DNA from: Prolixibacteraceae bacterium
GTDB taxonomy: Bacteria; Bacteroidota; Bacteroidia; Bacteroidales; Prolixibacteraceae
Direction: 5' to 3'
Length of the DNA: 64,000 bases
NCBI GenBank assembly: GCA_028282705.1
Contig: JANQHI010000031.1
Coordinates: 124,001 to 188,000 of the forward strand
Of the stretch, positions 62,816-64,000 are shown in pieces (position 1 is the first letter of the stretch; each line of letters begins with the position of its first letter). The position numbers were made by a program, and so were the translations under genes. A model generated the notes under the pieces. That model had not been told where the DNA came from. It was given only the letters and a program-made list of their open reading frames with translations, and did not search any database.

Positions 62816-63373
62816 TTAGTTCTTTTTAACGTTTTTAAATGGTAACCCTAATTCTTTCAATAAAGCAAACCCTTCTTCATCAGTACCAGCTGATGTCACA
62901 AAAGTTATATTCATTCCATTGATTTTATTAACCTTATCGATTACTATTTCTGGGAAAATGATCTGTTCAGGAACACCTAATGTGTAATTACCCTGCCCGT
63001 CCATTTTACTTTCAATACCACGGAAATCGCGTATACGTGGTAAAGCCACAGCAATCAGGCGATCCAGGAATTCATACATTTGGTCACGGCGCAACGTCAC
63101 GCACACTCCAATAGGCATTTTTTTCCTTAACTTGAAATTAGAGATATCTTTCTTTGATTTGGTTTGAACTGCTTTTTGCCCTGCTATTGCTGTAATCTCG
63201 TCTGTGGCTACCTCAATAATCTTCTTGTCTGCAATTGCTGCTCCAACACCCTGGTTGATAATTATTTTCTCTAATTTAGGTACTTGCATTACACTAGAGT
63301 AGCTAAACTCTTTTACCAATGCAGGCACAATTTCTTCCTTATATCTCTTTTTAAGAGTTGGTACGTAAGCCAT
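62816..63373 (-). CDS. rplE: 50S ribosomal protein L5
   Basis: L5 (185 residues) reads [55 protein letters not shown] and [21 protein letters not shown]. It binds 5S rRNA. It starts 1 base into the rplX stop, a TAATG overlap. Confidence 0.98.
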   Translation of the reverse strand: MAYVPTLKKRYKEEIVPALVKEFSYSSVMQVPKLEKIIINQGVGAAIADKKIIEVATDEITAIAGQKAVQTKSKKDISNFKLRKKMPIGVCVTLRRDQMYEFLDRLIAVALPRIRDFRGIESKMDGQGNYTLGVPEQIIFPEIVIDKVNKINGMNITFVTSAGTDEEGFALLKELGLPFKNVKKN

Positions 63374-63696
63374 TATTTAATCTCCTCTTCAGATTTTTTG
63401 GAATAACGAACTAACTTTCCATTACTATCTAACCTTCTTCCAATCCTGGTTGGTTCTCCCGATTTAGGATCGGCTATTAATAGGTTAGAAATGTGGATAG
63501 GTGCTTCCTTTTCGATTATACCACCTTGCGGGCTTTCCGCATTAGGTTTTGTGTGTTTCTTTATAATATTGACCCCTTCCACGATCGCCCTGTCGCTCTT
63601 ACGGATAACTTCCAATACTCGGCCTTTCTGCCCTTTATAGTTACCTGCTATTACCACAACAGTATCACCTTTCTTTATGTGTAATTTTTTCTGCAT
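63373..63696 (-). CDS. rplX: 50S ribosomal protein L24
   Basis: L24 (107 residues) reads [23 protein letters not shown], the KOW motif, [29 protein letters not shown] (given in part) and [23 protein letters not shown]. It initiates 50S assembly. Normal position. Confidence 0.97.
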   Translation of the reverse strand: MQKKLHIKKGDTVVVIAGNYKGQKGRVLEVIRKSDRAIVEGVNIIKKHTKPNAESPQGGIIEKEAPIHISNLLIADPKSGEPTRIGRRLDSNGKLVRYSKKSEEEIK

Positions 63697-63714
63697 TTTT
63701 CAGGTTTTTACTGG

Positions 63715-64000
63715 TTAAAGCACTTCAGGTGCAAGCGAAATAATTTTCATATTTTTTTCACGTAACTCCCTCGCAACGGGGCCAAAGATACGGGTTCCCC
63801 TAATTTCATCTGCATTATTCAGTAACACAACCGCATTATCGTCAAAACGAATATACGAGCCATCATTCCTACGAACCTCTTTTTTGGTACGCACAACAAT
63901 AGCTTTTGAGACTGCACCCTTTTTTACATCGCTACCCGGGATTGCACTTTTCACAGTAACCACAACTGTATCGCCTAGTGAGGCATATCGTTTCCTTGTA
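63715..64000 (-). CDS. rplN: 50S ribosomal protein L14 (5' end outside the window)
   Basis: L14 is cut by the window edge: the frame stays open through the end, reading [17 protein letters not shown] before the internal segments [28 protein letters not shown] (given in part) and the C-terminal [27 protein letters not shown]. About 95 of the 122 residues are inside. It lies first in the visible part of the operon, as expected after rpsQ. Confidence 0.97.
   Translation of the reverse strand, partial: TRKRYASLGDTVVVTVKSAIPGSDVKKGAVSKAIVVRTKKEVRRNDGSYIRFDDNAVVLLNNADEIRGTRIFGPVARELREKNMKIISLAPEVL

Noticed and set aside
1-64000. CRISPR array, tRNA, rRNA, transposase, integrase or prophage genes
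   Set aside because: Looked for on both strands by reading; no regularly spaced repeats, cloverleaf-like segments or recognisable mobile genes were seen.

Overview
The window is a 64 kb piece of a low-GC Bacteroidota chromosome. The evidence is promoter boxes of the TAnnTTTG type just upstream of many starts, weak or absent Shine-Dalgarno sequences, a ribosomal protein L17 with a long acidic tail, many lipoproteins and a TonB receptor with a carboxypeptidase-like N-terminal domain. Among Bacteroidota it looks more Cytophagales/Marinilabiliales-like than Bacteroides-like, but the rank below phylum is not settled from this sequence. No tRNA, rRNA, CRISPR array, transposase or phage gene was found.

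Layout. 0.1-10.7 kb: housekeeping and metabolic genes (folE, a secreted lactonase, a double CDGSH protein, a flavin reductase-rubredoxin fusion, two S9-type secreted hydrolases, an orphan NtrC-type regulator, fabD, a transaldolase-like enzyme). 10.7-18.5 kb: a lipoprotein sulfatase, a CNNM-type transporter, and a three-gene operon of a glycerol-3-phosphate dehydrogenase, an alkyl-DHAP-synthase-like flavoenzyme and an FGGY kinase. 18.5-28.9 kb: branched-chain amino acid synthesis. leuA-leuC-(four-helix-bundle gene)-leuD-cimA-like-leuB is preceded by a 23-codon leader peptide rich in Ile and Leu and by a complete four-segment transcription attenuator. A GT-C glycosyltransferase and ilvA follow. 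28.9-34.1 kb: an unknown lipoprotein, an 18-repeat LRR protein, a second sulfatase and small membrane or secreted proteins.

34.1-38.4 kb is a compact island with different codon choice: a perfect 25-nt palindrome on the promoter of a Fur-family regulator, then a His/Cys-rich small protein, a TonB-dependent receptor and two His-rich DUF4625-type lipoproteins. I read it as a metal (probably zinc) uptake locus. 38.5-54.4 kb: EamA and DUF2721 membrane proteins, a thioredoxin-like lipoprotein, a GATase, asnB, a frameshifted Na/Pi cotransporter, ychF, a sigma/anti-sigma/Spy-like operon, hutH, hisS, a WbuC-type cupin, a free-methionine-sulfoxide reductase and a frameshifted TupA-like ATP-grasp gene. 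54.4-64 kb: the spc-alpha ribosomal operon on the minus strand, from rplN (cut by the window edge) to rplQ, including secY, map, infA, rpmJ and rpoA.

The two strongest observations are the leucine/isoleucine attenuator and the palindrome-controlled metal island. Two genes (Na/Pi cotransporter and TupA-like) are each split by an apparent single-base homopolymer change. These could be real mutations or sequencing errors.
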